Of a stretch of DNA of 64,000 nucleotides, positions 45,312-55,258 are shown piece by piece. Source of the DNA: Halorubrum sp. PV6 (GTDB lineage: Archaea > Halobacteriota > Halobacteria > Halobacteriales > Haloferacaceae); assembly GCF_003990725.2 (NCBI RefSeq), contig NZ_CP030064.1, positions 1,116,001 through 1,180,000 of the forward strand, in the 5' to 3' direction. Each line of letters begins with the position of its first letter. Position 1 is the first letter of the stretch. The position numbers were made by a program, and so were the translations under genes. Under the pieces are notes generated by a model. That model saw only the letters and a program-made list of their open reading frames with translations, searched no databases and was not told the DNA's origin.

Positions 45312-45412
45312 CCGCGCGTCGGTGGCGAGCCGGTTCGCGGCCGTTTCGACGACTCCCCCGTCCGACGCCGGAATAGCCACCCTCTTGTGACCGCCGCCCG
45401 GACGGATCCGGT

Positions 45413-46165
45413 ATGGACGACATCGAGATCGACGAGGTCGCGACGCCGACGCTCGACGACCCCGTGCTGATCGAGGGGCTGCCGGGCGTCGGGCACGTGG
45501 GGAAACTCGCGGCCGAACACTTACTGGAGGAGTTCGACGGCGAGCTTGTTCGGCGCGTCTACACCACCGAGTTCCCGCCGCAGGTGAGCGTCGACGGCGA
45601 CGGCGTCGCGGAGCTGACCTGCGCCGAGTTCCACGCGGTCGAGACCGACGGCGCCGACCTGCTCGTGTTGACCGGCGACCACCAGGCCGGCTCGAACGCG
45701 GGCCACTACACGCTCACGACGACGTTCCTCGACATCGCCGAGGAGTTCGGCGCGACGCGGGCGTTCGCGCTCGGCGGCGTGCCGACCGGCGAACTCGTCG
45801 AGGAGTACACCGTCCTCGGCGCGGTCTCCGACGGCGACCTCATCGAGGGGTTGGAGTCGGCCGGCGTCGAGTTCCGCCCCGACGAGCCGGCCGGCGGTAT
45901 CGTCGGCGTCTCCGGGCTCGTCCTCGGTCTCGGCGGTCGCCGCGGCTTCGACGCCGCCTGCCTCATGGGCGAGACGAGCGGCTACCTCGTGGACCCGAAG
46001 AGCGCCCGCGCCGTCCTCGAAGTGCTCGCGGCTCGCCTCGAGTTCGACGTGGGCTACGAGAGCCTGGAGGACCGCGCCGAGGAGATGGAAGAGGTCGTCG
46101 GGAAGATCCGCGAGATGCAGGACGGGCCGGCGGTCCCCGACGACGACCTCCGGTATATCGGGTGA
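45413..46165 (+). CDS. proteasome assembly chaperone, PAC2 family
   Basis: A 250-residue PAC2-fold protein, homologous to eukaryotic PAC2 and archaeal PbaB-like proteins that help assemble 20S proteasomes or related complexes. It has VLIEGLPGVGHVGKLAAEHL near the start, LLVLTGDHQA in the middle, and FALGGVPTGEL. The C-terminal coiled segment (EEMEEVVGKIREMQ) is typical. Downstream of nop10, as in many haloarchaea. Confidence 0.9.
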   Translation: MDDIEIDEVATPTLDDPVLIEGLPGVGHVGKLAAEHLLEEFDGELVRRVYTTEFPPQVSVDGDGVAELTCAEFHAVETDGADLLVLTGDHQAGSNAGHYTLTTTFLDIAEEFGATRAFALGGVPTGELVEEYTVLGAVSDGDLIEGLESAGVEFRPDEPAGGIVGVSGLVLGLGGRRGFDAACLMGETSGYLVDPKSARAVLEVLAARLEFDVGYESLEDRAEEMEEVVGKIREMQDGPAVPDDDLRYIG

Positions 46166-46237
46166 CTTCGGTTCGACCCGACGCGTCGTACCGCCGCATC
46201 CGGCACTGATAAACCGGTCCCAAATTATCGTTCGTGT

Positions 46238-47404
46238 ATGACCGACGTACGCGTCGCCGGAGTCGGCCTCACGCAGTTCGGTAGACACCCGGACCGAACG
46301 GGCCGCGACCTGTTCGCGACGGCAGCGTTGCGCGCGTTCGAGGACGCCGGCGTCCCCCGCGAGGACGTAGACGAGTTGAACTACGGGAACTTCATGGGCG
46401 CGCTCGCAGAGCATCAGGGCCACCAAGCCCCCCTGATGGCCGAAGCCGCCGGCGTGAACTGCCCGTCGACCCGCTACGAGGAGGCGTGCGCGTCGGCGGG
46501 GGTCGCCGTCCGCGAGGCGGTTCGGACCGTGCGCTCGGGCGAGGCCGACGTGGTCCTCGCGGGCGGCATGGAGCGCATGACGAACCTCCCGACCGAGGAG
46601 GTGACGGAGGGGCTCGCCATCGCCGCCGACGACCTGTTCGAGGTGCGCGCCGGCGTGACGTTCCCCGGCGCGTACGCGCTGATGACGACCGCCTACTTCG
46701 ACCAGTACGGCGGGTCGCGCCGCGACCTGGCACACGTCGCCGCGAAGAACCACGCCAACGCGGTCCCCAACGAGTACGCCCAGTACCGCGAGGCGGTGTC
46801 GGTCGAGGAGGCGCTCGACGCCCCGCCGGTGGCGGAGCCGCTCCACCTCTACGACGCCTGCCCGATCACGGACGGCGCGAGCGCGCTCGTGATCGTCTCC
46901 GCGGAGTACGCCGCCGACAACGACGTCGACGCCCCCGTCGCGGTGACGGGGACCGGACAGGGGACCGACCGGATGGCGCTCGCCGACCGCGAGTTCCTCG
47001 CGCGCACCCCGGCCGCCGCCGACGCCGCCGACGCGGCCTACGCCGACGCCGATATCGGTCCCGCCGACGTCGACGTGGCGGAGGTTCACGACTGTTTCAC
47101 CATCGCGGAAGTCCTCGCACTGGAGGCGCTCGGCTTCGCCGACCACGGCGAGGGGATCGGCGCCGCCCGCGACGGCCTGACGACCGCGGACGGGGACCTG
47201 CCGGTGAACCTCTCGGGTGGCTTAAAAGCGAAGGGGCACCCGGTCGGCGCCACCGGCGGCTCGCAGATCGCGGAGTTGACCCGGCTGTTGCGCGGCGATC
47301 ACCCGAACAGCGAGCGCGTCGCCGACGCCGAGGTTGGCGTCGCCCACAACGCGGGCGGGACGGTTGCCAGCGCGGTCGTCCACGTGCTGGAGGTGGCGGA
47401 ATGA
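46238..47404 (+). CDS. thiolase (SCP-x/acetyl-CoA C-acyltransferase type)
   Basis: A 388-residue thiolase-fold enzyme that makes or cleaves beta-ketoacyl-CoA. The nucleophilic Cys84 lies in YEEACASAG. The catalytic His motifs are VHDCFTIAE and KGHPVGATGGSQ, and CITDGASALV-type (CPITDGASAL) is present. The next gene is a Zn-ribbon/OB-fold protein overlapping by 4 nt (ATGA). In archaeal HMG-CoA synthesis such a DUF35 subunit bridges thiolase and HMG-CoA synthase, so this pair may be an acetoacetyl-CoA thiolase complex. A TATA-like TGATAAACC lies at 46207-46215. Confidence 0.92.
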   Translation: MTDVRVAGVGLTQFGRHPDRTGRDLFATAALRAFEDAGVPREDVDELNYGNFMGALAEHQGHQAPLMAEAAGVNCPSTRYEEACASAGVAVREAVRTVRSGEADVVLAGGMERMTNLPTEEVTEGLAIAADDLFEVRAGVTFPGAYALMTTAYFDQYGGSRRDLAHVAAKNHANAVPNEYAQYREAVSVEEALDAPPVAEPLHLYDACPITDGASALVIVSAEYAADNDVDAPVAVTGTGQGTDRMALADREFLARTPAAADAADAAYADADIGPADVDVAEVHDCFTIAEVLALEALGFADHGEGIGAARDGLTTADGDLPVNLSGGLKAKGHPVGATGGSQIAELTRLLRGDHPNSERVADAEVGVAHNAGGTVASAVVHVLEVAE

Positions 47405-47802
47405 GCGCGCCCGCGAGCAACGGGGGCCACGACGCGTGGCTCGACGCGCTCGCGGACGGCGAGGGGTACGCCCTCGTCTGTCCGGACGGCCACGGGTCGC
47501 TCCCGCCGCGCCGCGTGTGTCCGGAGTGCGGGGCCGACTCGCTCACGGAGGAACCGCTCGCCGAGACGGGGACGGTCGAGACCCGGAGCGTCGTCCACGT
47601 CGCCGGGCCGCGCTTCGCGGCCGACACCCCGTACGTCACCGCCATCGCCGACTTCGGCCCGGTCCGGCTCACGGGGATCGTCCGCGGGATCGACCCCGAA
47701 GCCGACGCCGTCGCGGTCGGCGACCGACTGACGGCGACCGTCGAGGAGCGCGGGGGCGACGGCGACCCGCTCGTCGCCTTTCGACCGGCCGCCGACGAGT
47801 AG
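47401..47802 (+). CDS. Zn-ribbon OB-fold (DUF35) thiolase partner
   Basis: A 133-residue accessory subunit. Residues ~24-48 are a rubredoxin-like zinc ribbon in which the first CxxC is altered (Cys27, with His31 nearby) while the second is intact (Cys40, Cys43 in RRVCPECG). The rest is an OB fold (FGPVRLTGIVRGID, RLTATVEERG). In archaea these proteins act as scaffolds of thiolase/HMG-CoA synthase complexes. It is translationally coupled to the thiolase. Confidence 0.88.
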   Translation: MSAPASNGGHDAWLDALADGEGYALVCPDGHGSLPPRRVCPECGADSLTEEPLAETGTVETRSVVHVAGPRFAADTPYVTAIADFGPVRLTGIVRGIDPEADAVAVGDRLTATVEERGGDGDPLVAFRPAADE

Positions 47803-47913
47803 CGGGCGGGAGCCGGGTCGGCGATCACGCGATGTTCGAAGTGACAGACCGACGAACTGCCTCGTTTCCGGCGGTCCAAACGGTTATTGCACCGTCACGA
47901 GTACCGTGACTCG

Positions 47914-50679
47914 ATGAGTGAACCGATCCGAGTCCTCCACGTCGACGACGATCCGGATCTCTCGGATCTCACCGCGTCGTTCCTGGAGCGTGAAGACTCG
48001 CGAATCGCGGTCGAGACCGCGTTGAACGCCGAGGAGGGGCTCGACCGTCTCGCCGGCGACGGCGATATCGACTGCGTCATCTCGGACCACGACATGCCGG
48101 GGAAAAACGGCATCGAGTTCCTGGAGGCGGTCCGCGAGCGCGACGCGGACATCCCCTTCATCCTCTACACCGGGAAGGGGTCGGAGTCGGTCGCCAGCGA
48201 GGCGATATCGTCGGGCGTGACGGACTACTTACAGAAGAGCGGCGGCACCGAGCAGTACCAGATGCTCGCGAACCGCGTCGCCGACGCCGTCGAGAAGCGT
48301 CGGATCGAGCGCGAGGCCGACCGGACGCAGTCGCACCTGCGTGCGATCACCGACCACTCGATGGACGCGATCGTGACCATCGACACCGACAGTCGGATCC
48401 GCTTCGCGAACCCGGCGGTCGAGCGCCTCTTCGGGTACGAGCCCGCGGAGTTGGAGGGCGAACCGTTGGCGAAGCTGATGCCCGACCGCGAACACGACGC
48501 ACACCGCAGGGCGCTCGGGCGATACTTCGAGACCGGCGAGCGAACGATGGACTGGTCGCGGATCGAGTTGCCGGGGAAACACCGAAACGGGACCGAGTTC
48601 GCGCTCTCGGTCTCGTTCGGCGAGTTCGAGGAGGACGGGAACCGCCGACTCGTCGGCGTCATGCGCGACGTGACGGATCTTGAGCGACATCAGGCGTTCG
48701 TCGAGCGGTCGAGCGACATCGTCACGGCGCTCGACGCGAACGGGGCGTTCCAGTACGCGAGCCCCTCCGTCGAGCGACTCCTCGGCTTCGACCCGGACGA
48801 GCTGATCGGCGAGTACGCGTTCTCGTACGTCCACCCTGACGACCGCGAACGCGTCGTCGAGCGGTTCTCGCAATCGCTCGCTGGCGAAGAGATAAACCCG
48901 ACCGTCGAGTACCGACTGGCGGACGCAGACGGGGGCTACGTGTGGGTCGAGTCGGTCGGGAGCAACCGCCTCGACGACTACGGGGTCAGCGGGTTCGTGA
49001 TCAACACTCGCGACATCTCCGAGCGGAAGGACCGCGAGCAGAAACTGTCGCGGCTCCGCGAGTGGACGCGGGACCTCAACTACGCGCGAACCTACAGCGA
49101 GACCACGCAGATCGCCGTCGACGCCGCAGAGGAGATCATCGGCGCGGGGCTGAGCGGCGTCCACCTCGTCGACGACGCCGGGGACCGGCTCGAACCGGCC
49201 GCGCTCGCGGAGTCGGTCCCCTCGTTTTTCGACGAGCAGCCGACCTACGACCGGGGCGAACCGGCCGGGACGCGCGCCGCCGTCGCGTGGGACGCGTACT
49301 GCGGAAGCGACGCGCTCGTGGTCGACTCGCTGTCGGCGTACGAGGAGCTCGACGAGGAGACCCCGGCCGAGAGCATCGTGTTACACCCGATCGGCGACCA
49401 CGGGCTGTTCGTCATCTCGTCGTCGGAGCCGAACAGTTTCACCGAGACCGAGGTGCTCATCGCCAAGATCCTCGCGAACCACTTGGAGGCCGCGCTCGAC
49501 AGAGTCGACCGCGAGACGAGCGTCGAGCAGATCCACGACGCGACTCGGCGGCTGATCCAGGCGGAGTCCCCGGCGGAGATCGCCGACCTCGTCGTCGAGG
49601 CCGCGGAAGGAGTGTTGGGCTTTTCCGTGGTCACCGTCCGGCTCTACGACGAGGACGCCGACGGGCTCGTCCCCGTCGCCATCTCGGACGGGGTCGCGGA
49701 GATCCTCCCCGAGCGGACGGTGTTCACGCCGGACGACGGGAGCCTCAACTGGGCGGCGTACGAGTCGGGCGAGGGCGAAGTGTACCACGACATCGAGGCC
49801 ACCGAGGCGGTCGACAACGGGACGGGGCTTCGGAGCCTGATGATCCTCCCCGTCGGCGACCACGGGACCATCGCCATCGGCGAGACCGATCCCGGCGTGT
49901 TCGACGGGACCGACGAACACCTCGCGCGAATCCTCGCGACCGCGGCGGAGACGGCGCTCAACGCGACGGCGCGAACCAGCCGCCTTCACGACCGGAGCGA
50001 GAAGTTAGAGCGGCAAAACGACCGGTTAGCGGAGTTCGCGAGCGTCGTGTCACACGATCTCCGGAACCCCCTCAACGTGGCGCAGGGACGGACCGAACTC
50101 GCCGCGGTCGACTGCGAGAGCGAGCACCTCGACGCGGTCTCGCGGGCACACGAGCGCATGGAGACGCTCATCTCCGACCTGTTGCGGCTCGCTCGCGAGG
50201 GCGAACAGGTCCGGGAGACGCAGCCGGTCCGACTCTCCGAGTTGGTCGAGTCGTGCTGGGAGACCGTCGAGACCGGCGACGCGTCGCTGACCGTCGAGAG
50301 CGACCTGCGGTTCCACGCCGACGAGACTCGCTTCAGGCAGGTCCTCGAAAATCTGGTGCGAAACGCGCTCGATCACGGCGGAAGCGACGTGGCGATCAGG
50401 GTCGGTGCGCTCGGCGACGGGGACGCCGCCGGTTCGCCGACGGACGAGGCGGGGTTCTTCGTCGAGGACGACGGGCCGGGGATCCCGGCGGAGTCCCGCG
50501 ACGACGTGTTCGACGCCGGCTACTCGACCTCACGGGAGGGAACCGGCTTCGGTCTGCGCATCGTCGAACAGGTGGTGACGGCTCACGGGTGGTCGATCGG
50601 GATTACCGACGGGGCGGCGGGCGGCGCCCGGTTCGAGATCACGGGCGTGGTGCCGGCGACACGGTCGGAAGACGGGTGA
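47914..50679 (+). CDS. hybrid sensor histidine kinase: REC-PAS-PAS-GAF-GAF-HisKA-HATPase
   Basis: A 921-residue cytoplasmic sensor kinase. A receiver domain (~5-120) has the phospho-acceptor Asp58 in CVISDHDMPG. PAS1 is at ~140-260 and PAS2 at ~265-385, each ending in a PAC-like MRDVTD or TRDISER. Two GAF domains follow at ~395-545 and ~550-700. HisKA has the phospho-His in VVSHDLRNPLN (~714), and HATPase_c is at ~810-915 (VEDDGPGIP). No TM helix, so it senses an intracellular or redox/light signal. Start at MSEPIRVLHV (47914); GGTTATTGC about 24-32 nt upstream is TATA-like. Confidence 0.93.
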   Translation: MSEPIRVLHVDDDPDLSDLTASFLEREDSRIAVETALNAEEGLDRLAGDGDIDCVISDHDMPGKNGIEFLEAVRERDADIPFILYTGKGSESVASEAISSGVTDYLQKSGGTEQYQMLANRVADAVEKRRIEREADRTQSHLRAITDHSMDAIVTIDTDSRIRFANPAVERLFGYEPAELEGEPLAKLMPDREHDAHRRALGRYFETGERTMDWSRIELPGKHRNGTEFALSVSFGEFEEDGNRRLVGVMRDVTDLERHQAFVERSSDIVTALDANGAFQYASPSVERLLGFDPDELIGEYAFSYVHPDDRERVVERFSQSLAGEEINPTVEYRLADADGGYVWVESVGSNRLDDYGVSGFVINTRDISERKDREQKLSRLREWTRDLNYARTYSETTQIAVDAAEEIIGAGLSGVHLVDDAGDRLEPAALAESVPSFFDEQPTYDRGEPAGTRAAVAWDAYCGSDALVVDSLSAYEELDEETPAESIVLHPIGDHGLFVISSSEPNSFTETEVLIAKILANHLEAALDRVDRETSVEQIHDATRRLIQAESPAEIADLVVEAAEGVLGFSVVTVRLYDEDADGLVPVAISDGVAEILPERTVFTPDDGSLNWAAYESGEGEVYHDIEATEAVDNGTGLRSLMILPVGDHGTIAIGETDPGVFDGTDEHLARILATAAETALNATARTSRLHDRSEKLERQNDRLAEFASVVSHDLRNPLNVAQGRTELAAVDCESEHLDAVSRAHERMETLISDLLRLAREGEQVRETQPVRLSELVESCWETVETGDASLTVESDLRFHADETRFRQVLENLVRNALDHGGSDVAIRVGALGDGDAAGSPTDEAGFFVEDDGPGIPAESRDDVFDAGYSTSREGTGFGLRIVEQVVTAHGWSIGITDGAAGGARFEITGVVPATRSEDG

Positions 50680-50770
50680 GTGCGGGCGCTCCGAGCGATA
50701 CTGGGATTCTTTTAAAAGTGACGGCAGACAGACGTCCCCGACACCGGCGGGTCGGGCGCCGTGAGCGCGG

Positions 50771-51541
50771 TCAGTCGCGGGTGACCAGTTCGACCTCGTG
50801 GCCGTCCTGGTCTTTCGTGAACGCGTAGTTGTGGTCACACGACTCCGGATCGCGGTAGTCGAGCGCCTCGCGGGTCAGCAGGGTGTCCCACGCCTCGTCG
50901 AGGTCGTCGACGCGAACGGCGAGGTGGCCCCACGCGTCGCCCATCGTGTACTCGCGGCCGTCGTAGTTGTAGGTGAGCTCCAGTCTCATCGCCTCCTTCG
51001 GGGCGTCCTCGGGCGCCATGAAGTAGTTCGAGAAGGAGTCGGCCTCCCAGCGGCCGCTCGGCTGCTCCGCGTACTCGAACTTGCGGGTCCAGTAGCCGAG
51101 CGCCTCGTCGGCGTCCTCGACGCGGATCATCGTGTGGTCGATGCTCCACTTCGCGCCGTAGTCGCGCTTGACGATCTCGATTTCGTGGCCGTCCGGGTCC
51201 GTGACGAACGCGTAGCGGTTCCCGCAGGACTCGGGGTCGCGGTAGTCGTCGACGCCCTCCGCCATCAGTTCGTCGTACGACTCCTGTAAGGCGTCTTCCG
51301 GGACGCGCACGGCGATATGGCCCCACGCGTCGCCCACGTCGTACGTGCGGTCGTCGTGGTTGTAGGTGAGCTCCAGCATCGCGCCGTCGTCGTGCATCTC
51401 CTCGGGGCCAAGGAAGACGTTGGTGAACGTGTCGGCCTCCCAGCGGCCCTTCTCCTCGTAGTTTAAATGCGTCTGATACCAGTCGAGGCTCGCCTCTAGG
51501 TCCTCGACGCGGATCATCACGTGATCGAAGGTTCCGTCCAT
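50771..51541 (-). CDS. tandem VOC-domain (glyoxalase/dioxygenase-type) protein
   Basis: A 256-residue protein of two vicinal-oxygen-chelate modules (~1-128 and ~134-256). Each starts FDHVMIRVED or IDHTMIRVED and contains GDAWGHIAVRV or GDAWGHLAVRV, YRDPESC and a DGHE(I/V)E(I/L)V end. The first His, middle His and C-terminal Glu metal ligands are seen in both halves. It resembles glyoxalase I duplicated into one chain; an extradiol-dioxygenase label is also possible. Monocistronic. Confidence 0.88.
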   Translation of the reverse strand: MDGTFDHVMIRVEDLEASLDWYQTHLNYEEKGRWEADTFTNVFLGPEEMHDDGAMLELTYNHDDRTYDVGDAWGHIAVRVPEDALQESYDELMAEGVDDYRDPESCGNRYAFVTDPDGHEIEIVKRDYGAKWSIDHTMIRVEDADEALGYWTRKFEYAEQPSGRWEADSFSNYFMAPEDAPKEAMRLELTYNYDGREYTMGDAWGHLAVRVDDLDEAWDTLLTREALDYRDPESCDHNYAFTKDQDGHEVELVTRD

Positions 51542-51786
51542 ACCCACACGATGCGCCGCTCGCCTCAAAAGCGTACTGAAGGGGGAACAACAGACCCGGA
51601 TCACAGCGGACGCGCCCGGCGGCCGCGTAACGGTCGCCCGGCGACGCGACAAGAGTAACTCCGAACGGGACTTAAACCTACTAATAAAATACATTCATTT
51701 AACACGTTCGCAGGTGAATAGATACGTTCGGCGGTTCGAGTGGCTGACGGCGGGTGACGCCGATCGGCGGCGCGCCGGCTTCGACC

Positions 51787-52905
51787 ATGGCAGAAAACAC
51801 AGATCCGCCGTCAGAGCCACTCGACGGCACCGAATCGCTGAATCGCTCCCGACCGCCCGCGTCCGAGCCGTCGCCGTCCGCGTCGGCTTCGGACGCCCCG
51901 GCGCGACGCGAGGCCGCGCCCCCCGCAGGCGAACCGCTCCGCTCGGCGCCGACGAGCGTCGACGCCGCGGGCCTTCTCGGGGCCTTCGCGGCGGGCGCGC
52001 CGTTCATCGCGCTCGTCGCGGCCGTCGAGACGTTCATCGCGACCGCCCTGCTGGGCGTCGGCCTCACCGTCGCTCCGCTCGTGGTCGCGCTCGTCACCTT
52101 CGCGGTGTACACCGTCGACCACGTCGCCGACGCGGACGCGGACGCCGCCTCGACGCCCCGCCGAGCGCTCCTCGCCCGGCGCTACGGGGACCAGCAGATG
52201 GTCGCCGCCGCACTGGGCTACGGGCTGGCGGTCGCGCTCGCGGTCGCCGGCGGCCCCCTCGCGCTCGCGCTCACCCTGCTTCCCGGTGCGTGCTGGGTCG
52301 TGTACGCCTCCGACTGGCTCCCCGACATCGGGCGGGCCGTCGGCGGTGCGGTCGCCGCCGTGATTCCCCGCGGTCGGCTCGGGTCCGGCGTCGGCTCGAC
52401 GGTGGCCGACGGCGGGTACCGCCACGTGCCGCGGCTGAAAGACGTGCTCGTGTTGAACTCGGTCGTCGTCGCCACGGCGTGGGCCGCCGCGCTCACGCTC
52501 CTCCCGGTGGCGTTCGCCGGAGTGACGGCCGGACCCGCGGTGGCCGTCGTCTTCGCGTACTTCTTCCTCCGGTCGTTCGTCGACGCGGAACTCCCGAACG
52601 TTCGAGACGTCGAGGCCGACGCGGCGGTCGGCGTCAAGACGCTTCCCGTCGTCTTCGGCGTCGCCCGGACCCGGTGGCTGTTGTACGGCGTCGACGGGGT
52701 CGTCGCGGTCGTCGTGACGAGCGCCGCCGTCGCCGGCCTGTTCGCGTGGCCGCTGGTCGCCGCGCTCGGCGTCGGTCTGGCGGCGTCGCTCTTCGTCACG
52801 TCGCTCGCCGGGCGCGTCGACGACGCGTCGGTTCTGGGCGTCGCTCCGGACGGTACGTACCTCTTGGTCGGCGCCGTCATCGCGGGGGTGCGACTGATCG
52901 GGTAG
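51787..52905 (+). CDS. UbiA-family prenyltransferase
   Basis: A 372-residue membrane enzyme transferring an isoprenoid chain to an acceptor. After an acidic/Pro-rich N-terminal ~65 residues there are eight or nine TM helices. The first Asp-rich motif is in YTVDHVADADADA and the second in NVRDVEADAAVGVKTLP, both needed for Mg-diphosphate binding. It may be related to bacterioruberin, quinone or lipid synthesis, which the context does not decide. Start at MAENTDPP (51787); an ATG 11 codons upstream is possible. A TATA-like TACTAATAAAATAC is near 51680. Confidence 0.85.
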   Translation: MAENTDPPSEPLDGTESLNRSRPPASEPSPSASASDAPARREAAPPAGEPLRSAPTSVDAAGLLGAFAAGAPFIALVAAVETFIATALLGVGLTVAPLVVALVTFAVYTVDHVADADADAASTPRRALLARRYGDQQMVAAALGYGLAVALAVAGGPLALALTLLPGACWVVYASDWLPDIGRAVGGAVAAVIPRGRLGSGVGSTVADGGYRHVPRLKDVLVLNSVVVATAWAAALTLLPVAFAGVTAGPAVAVVFAYFFLRSFVDAELPNVRDVEADAAVGVKTLPVVFGVARTRWLLYGVDGVVAVVVTSAAVAGLFAWPLVAALGVGLAASLFVTSLAGRVDDASVLGVAPDGTYLLVGAVIAGVRLIG

Positions 52906-52958
52906 GCGCTCGTCGGCGACGCGCTCGGCGCGTCGCGGATGTCAACCGCTGAAAACAA

Positions 52959-52970
52959 AATTATTAATAT
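52959..52970 (+). promoter_or_regulatory. TATA-like box of the 7TM histidine kinase
   Basis: AATTATTAATAT 22-33 nt before the GTG at 52992; leaderless spacing. Confidence 0.6.
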
Positions 52971-52991
52971 TCCCTTTGCGTGTAATTAAGT

Positions 52992-54710
52992 GTGATCGGG
53001 CTGAGTTCGCTCTCCGTTGCGCTCCTCGCCGCGGTGGTCACTGGCACGTCCGCGGCGATACTCGCGTGGCGAGAGCGCCCCGACGCCGGCGCGACGTGGC
53101 TCTCGCTGCTCCTCGCCGGACAGGTGTGGTGGACCGTGTTCCTCGTCTTGGAACTCGAAGCGGCGACGCTCGCCGCGAAGGCCCTCTGGTACGACGTACA
53201 GTGGGTCGGAGTGGTCCTGGTGCCCGTGGCGTGGCTGCTGTTCGCGCTGGAGTACACCGGCCGCGACCGGTACGTGAGACCGGGCGTCGTGGCCGCGGCC
53301 TGCGTCGCCCCGGCAGTCACCCTCCTCGTGGTCGCGACGGGCGACCCGTACGGCCTCGTCGTCGTGGACCGAGAGGTGTCCGACACCATGGTCGGGTCGT
53401 TCCTCCGGGTCGACCCCGGCCCGTGGTACTACGTCATGGCCGGCTACACCTACCTGCTGGGGATCATCGGGTCGATCCCCATCCTCCAGCTCGTCCGCGA
53501 CGAAGCCCGCCCGTTCCAGGGGCAGAGCGCGGCGCTGCTCGTCGGCACGGCGGCGCCGTGGATCAGCAGCATCGTCTACCTCTCGGGAGCGGTTCCGGTG
53601 CCGGGACTGGACCCGACGCCGCTCGCGTTCGCGGTCTCCGGCGTCGCCTACCTCCTCGCGCTCTCGCGGTTCCGGCTGCTGACCCTGACCCCAGCGCCGC
53701 GGCGGCGAGCCCGCCAGCTCGTGTTCGAACAGCTCCACGACCCGGTGTTCGTCGTCGGCACCGAGGGGTACGTGCTGGACCTGAACCGCTGTGCGGCGGA
53801 GGTCTTCGGGGTCGACAGGCGGACGGCCATCGGCGAGGCGGCGACGGCGGTGGTCCCGCACTACGACGAGCTTCAAACCGGGCAGGGCGACGTCGGGCCG
53901 CTCTCGATCGTCGGAGAGAACGGTCGGCGCCCCTACGAGGTCACCGTGCGAGACGTGACCGACGACCACGGGAGAGCGGTCGGTCGTCTCGCGGTGTATC
54001 ACGACGTGGGCGAGTACATCATCCAACAGCAGCGCCTGAACGTGCTCAACAGGGTGTTCCGCCACGACATCCGAACGGAGACGAATCTGATCCAGGGGTA
54101 CACGGACCGGCTGGAGACGACGCCGGGCGACGAGCGAGCGCTCTCGGTCGTCAAGGAGAGCGCCGCGCGCATTTATAAGCTCAGCGAGCGGACGAAGGCC
54201 GCGAGCGACCTGTTCGACCCGGTCTCGGAGCCGGACCCGCCGCTCCCGGTGGCGACGATCATCGAGGACGCCGCCGCGGACCTCCGCGACCGGTGGCCCC
54301 GCGCCCAGGTGTCGGTCTGCGACGAGGTGCCGGACGTGCGCGTCCCGGCGACGCTTCAGGCGGTCGTGGAGAACCTCTGTTCGAACGCGGTCGAACACAA
54401 CGACGCCGACCGCCCGTCCGTGTGGATCGAGGCGTCGGCCGCGGACGGCTGGATCGAACTCTCCATCGCCGACGACGGCCCCGGAATCGCCCCGGCCGAG
54501 CGGGCCGTGCTGACGCAGGGCGTCGAGACGCCCCTCGAACACGCGAGCGGCGTCGGCCTGTGGATCGTCAAGTGGGGCGTCGAGACGATAGGCGGCCGGG
54601 TCTCCTTCGCCGACCGCGAGCCGACCGGAACGGTGGTCACCGTGTCGGCTCCGATGGGGGACGCGCCGGAGGGCGAGCGGTCCGAGGTCGTCGCTGACCC
54701 CGGTCGATAG
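52992..54710 (+). CDS. membrane histidine kinase (7TM-PAS-HATPase)
   Basis: A 572-residue sensor kinase. The N-terminal ~215 residues are a 7TM histidine-kinase sensor region (LAAVVTGTSAAILAWRER, WVGVVLVPVAWLLFALEY). A PAS domain is at ~240-345 and HisKA has VFRHDIRTETNLIQGY with the phospho-His at ~358. HATPase_c is at ~455-560 (IADDGPGIAP, GVGLWIVKWGVE). This is the common haloarchaeal 7TM kinase layout. No response regulator is adjacent. GTG start at 52992, supported by the TATA box. Confidence 0.92.
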   Translation: MIGLSSLSVALLAAVVTGTSAAILAWRERPDAGATWLSLLLAGQVWWTVFLVLELEAATLAAKALWYDVQWVGVVLVPVAWLLFALEYTGRDRYVRPGVVAAACVAPAVTLLVVATGDPYGLVVVDREVSDTMVGSFLRVDPGPWYYVMAGYTYLLGIIGSIPILQLVRDEARPFQGQSAALLVGTAAPWISSIVYLSGAVPVPGLDPTPLAFAVSGVAYLLALSRFRLLTLTPAPRRRARQLVFEQLHDPVFVVGTEGYVLDLNRCAAEVFGVDRRTAIGEAATAVVPHYDELQTGQGDVGPLSIVGENGRRPYEVTVRDVTDDHGRAVGRLAVYHDVGEYIIQQQRLNVLNRVFRHDIRTETNLIQGYTDRLETTPGDERALSVVKESAARIYKLSERTKAASDLFDPVSEPDPPLPVATIIEDAAADLRDRWPRAQVSVCDEVPDVRVPATLQAVVENLCSNAVEHNDADRPSVWIEASAADGWIELSIADDGPGIAPAERAVLTQGVETPLEHASGVGLWIVKWGVETIGGRVSFADREPTGTVVTVSAPMGDAPEGERSEVVADPGR

Positions 54711-54740
54711 GCACTTGTTCGGGGGCGCTCACCTCCGGAC

Positions 54741-55169
54741 ATGAACTCGTATCTGCCCTACGCTCTGCTCGCGATGGGCGCGTACGCGCTGGTCTCGCCG
54801 CTGATGCGCGTCGCGACGACCGGGCCGGACGCGGTCCCGAGCGACGTGGCCGTCGTCGTCTCCAACTCTCTCCTCATCGTCATGGCCGTCGGCGTCCTCG
54901 CGTCCACGGACCAGGGGTTCACGACCCACCTGACCTCGCCGAAGATGCTCCACGTCCTCGCGGCCGGCGTCTTCCTCGGGATCGGCATCCTCTCGCTGTA
55001 CCGGTCGCTCGCCTTGGGGCCGGTGAGCGTGGTGACGCCCATCTTCGCGATGTTTCTCGTCTTCTCGTCGGTGATCGGCTTCCTCTTTTTAGGCGAGTCG
55101 TTCGGCGCCCGGAAGGCGCTCGGCATCGTCTTCGCCGCGGTCTCCGTGTACCTCGTGTCGGGGGCGTGA
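54741..55169 (+). CDS. single-repeat EamA/DMT membrane protein
   Basis: A 142-residue protein with four or five TM helices making one EamA repeat (YALLAMGAYALVSPLMRVA at the start; GPVSVVTPIFAMFLVFSSVI and LGIVFAAVSVYLVSGA at the end). Half-size DMT proteins work as homo- or heterodimers. It follows the histidine kinase by 30 bp, so co-transcription is possible. The substrate is unknown. Confidence 0.85.
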   Translation: MNSYLPYALLAMGAYALVSPLMRVATTGPDAVPSDVAVVVSNSLLIVMAVGVLASTDQGFTTHLTSPKMLHVLAAGVFLGIGILSLYRSLALGPVSVVTPIFAMFLVFSSVIGFLFLGESFGARKALGIVFAAVSVYLVSGA

Positions 55170-55258
55170 GCCGCCGCGACCGCGTGACGACCGATCCGGA
55201 AACGACCGCCGCGTGACGAAATCCCTTTAGCGACCACGGGAAAAGGGGCGTATCCGCA